A DNA stretch of 7,103 nucleotides from Anaerolineales bacterium. Its GTDB lineage: Bacteria; Chloroflexota; Anaerolineae; Anaerolineales; Villigracilaceae. Both the position numbers and the translations under genes were made by a program. Below the pieces are notes generated by a model. That model saw only the letters and a list, made by a program, of their open reading frames with translations, was not told the origin of the DNA and did not search any database. Location of the stretch: contig JAFGKO010000337.1 in assembly GCA_016928525.1 (NCBI GenBank), forward strand, positions 1 through 7,103, given 5' to 3'. This document shows, one piece after another, positions 6,142-7,103 of this stretch (its first letter is position 1; each line of letters starts with the position of its first letter).

Positions 6142-6220
6142 CGCATCAATCTGCGGATGGCCCCATTTCGTTGCTCGTTGCTGAGCGCTTGCGAAATGGG
6201 ACCACGTGACTCAAGATGCG
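6142..6220. repeat. Nested inverted repeat in the intergenic region
   Basis: There are three concentric pairs. CGCATC (6142-6147) pairs with GATGCG (6215-6220). TGGcCCCATTTCG (6158-6170) pairs with CGAAATGGGaCCA (6192-6204) with one mismatch. GCTC (6173-6176) pairs with GAGC (6183-6186). The top region also holds the tandem 7-mer CGTTGCT CGTTGCT (6169-6182). No T-tract follows, so it is not a canonical plus-strand terminator. It may be an RNA structure in the 3' UTR of the baeRF gene or the leader of the 53-aa gene, or a regulatory DNA site. Confidence 0.55.
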
Positions 6221-6251
6221 CGGATAAATTGACTAACTTAGGAGTAATCCA

Positions 6252-6413
6252 ATGACTGACAAGACAAATAAAACAAGCAAAACGAACAAGAAACGACTTC
6301 CGCAAGGGCTGCGCAAGCACATCAGGCGGTTGAAGCAAGAGGCTCGTAAAGAAGGCACCGTTTATAGATCACCAATCATACATCGTGCCCCAGCAAAAAC
6401 AGCCGAATCTTAA
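6252..6413 (+). CDS. Small basic protein (53 aa)
   Basis: ATG 6252 to TAA 6411-6413 encodes 53 residues. The N-terminus is polar and Lys/Thr-rich (MTDKTNKTSKTNKKR). The middle, LPQGLRKHIRRLKQEARKEG, would make a strongly basic amphipathic helix, and the tail is short and neutral. The ribosome-binding site TTAGGAG (6238-6244) stands 7 nt upstream, which together with the clean frame supports a real gene. It follows the baeRF gene by 121 bp, across the nested inverted repeat. Its stop codon is 3 bp from that of the opposing methyltransferase gene. Nucleic-acid or ribosome binding is a reasonable guess from charge only. Confidence 0.6.
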   Translation: MTDKTNKTSKTNKKRLPQGLRKHIRRLKQEARKEGTVYRSPIIHRAPAKTAES

Positions 6414-6416
6414 ATT

Positions 6417-7103
6417 TCATCTTTGCAGGCGGTCAAAAGGGTGGGAAGTCACAACACGTTGCGCCAGGATCAAGACGTGCTCGTCTGGAAATTTAAACCC
6501 TGAGGTATCAATCTCCACCCGGTAGCGCCATTTTTCATCGTTCATGGTCAGGGTGCGCAGCTCGGATATTTCCAATCCCTGACGGGCAAACATGGCTCGA
6601 TACTCTTCTTCTGTACAATATTGATAGCTCTGCAATCGCTCGGTTTCCCAAAGTTGTTTCCCAAGAAAAATGGACTTGGTTATATAACGGGTGAAATCGC
6701 GTTGTGATAGCTCAACGCACAATGGGCCTTCCACCTCGCGATATGCGATGCGATAAGGTTGATACTGCTTTACAAAGTCCTGGAATTCCTGACGTACCTG
6801 GTAATCCCGGAAGCGTATGCGCAGGATCTGATGTGGATCCCCGGAAGGCTCCAACCCATCAAACAAGACCAGCCATCCTCCAGACTCGAGGCAGGCAACC
6901 GCACCAACAAGAGCCTGTTCTACTCGCTGTTTGGCAGCGGGGAAATCGATTTCGCCCAGTTCAGGGGAAAAACTGTCTGAAAATACTTCATGCAAAGCAT
7001 TGACGAGAAGCACAAGTTCGAATTTGCCCAGCCCGGCCAGTAAATCTGAGTCTGTAAAATCACCTTCAACACAACGTAAGCCTGCATAATCACGCTGGCA
7101 GTG
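6417..7103 (-). CDS. SAM-dependent class I methyltransferase, N-terminus outside the window
   Basis: The frame on the minus strand stays open to the right edge, so the start and the Gly-rich SAM-binding motif I are not in the window. The codon at 7011-7013 that could be read as a GTG start is an internal Val: the residues before it read VEGDFTDSDLLAGLGKFEL, typical of the stretch leading to methyltransferase motif IV. Visible landmarks are GDFTD, then VLLVNALHEVFSD (motif IV-like). A helix follows and then GGWLVLFDGLEPSG (motif V/VI-like strand). The C-terminal part has VEIDTSGFKFPDEHVLILAQR, a typical last-strand pair. The 228 visible codons imply a protein of more than 250 aa. Nothing shows the substrate. 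It is convergent with the 53-aa gene and is probably part of a separate minus-strand unit. Confidence 0.75.
   Translation of the reverse strand, partial: HCQRDYAGLRCVEGDFTDSDLLAGLGKFELVLLVNALHEVFSDSFSPELGEIDFPAAKQRVEQALVGAVACLESGGWLVLFDGLEPSGDPHQILRIRFRDYQVRQEFQDFVKQYQPYRIAYREVEGPLCVELSQRDFTRYITKSIFLGKQLWETERLQSYQYCTEEEYRAMFARQGLEISELRTLTMNDEKWRYRVEIDTSGFKFPDEHVLILAQRVVTSHPFDRLQR

Overview
The window is a stretch of bacterial chromosome with balanced base composition and mostly tightly packed genes. No rRNA, tRNA, CRISPR array, transposase or phage structural gene was seen. The mix suggests a filamentous or environmental Chloroflexota (Anaerolineae-like) bacterium. It combines an Ala/Gln/Thr-rich lipoprotein, a prokaryotic TRPM-type SLOG protein, a DUF4070 B12-binding radical SAM protein and a baeRF family 3 protein. 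That placement rests on family recollection, not on a marker gene.

Left part (1-1991): the 3' part of a two-CBS-domain protein whose true start lies before the window. It is followed 11 bp later by a lipoprotein that also carries a transmembrane helix, and then by an unrecognised soluble protein. The last two overlap by 17 bp and are almost certainly co-translated.

Middle (1992-4915): a tiny basic protein (64 aa), a tiny membrane protein (52 aa, ATG at 2319), a SLOG/LSDAT_prok protein expected to bind a nucleotide-like ligand, and a complete B12-binding radical SAM enzyme. All lie on the plus strand with gaps of 36-75 bp. A convincing Rho-independent terminator at 4881-4915 ends this unit.

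Right part (4916-7103): a bacterial homologue of archaeo-eukaryotic release factor 1 (baeRF family 3), an intergenic nested inverted repeat, a 53-aa basic protein, and a convergent minus-strand SAM-dependent methyltransferase that runs off the right end. The stop codons of the last two are only 3 bp apart.

Functionally, several products are ligand-sensing or stress-type proteins: CBS (adenosyl ligands), SLOG (nucleotide derivatives) and baeRF (ribosome or RNA related). The most interesting candidate system is the small TM protein plus SLOG sensor pair, which resembles in split form the SLOG-plus-membrane-domain layout of TRPM channels. This is a hypothesis. No gene here is a proven member of a known defence system.
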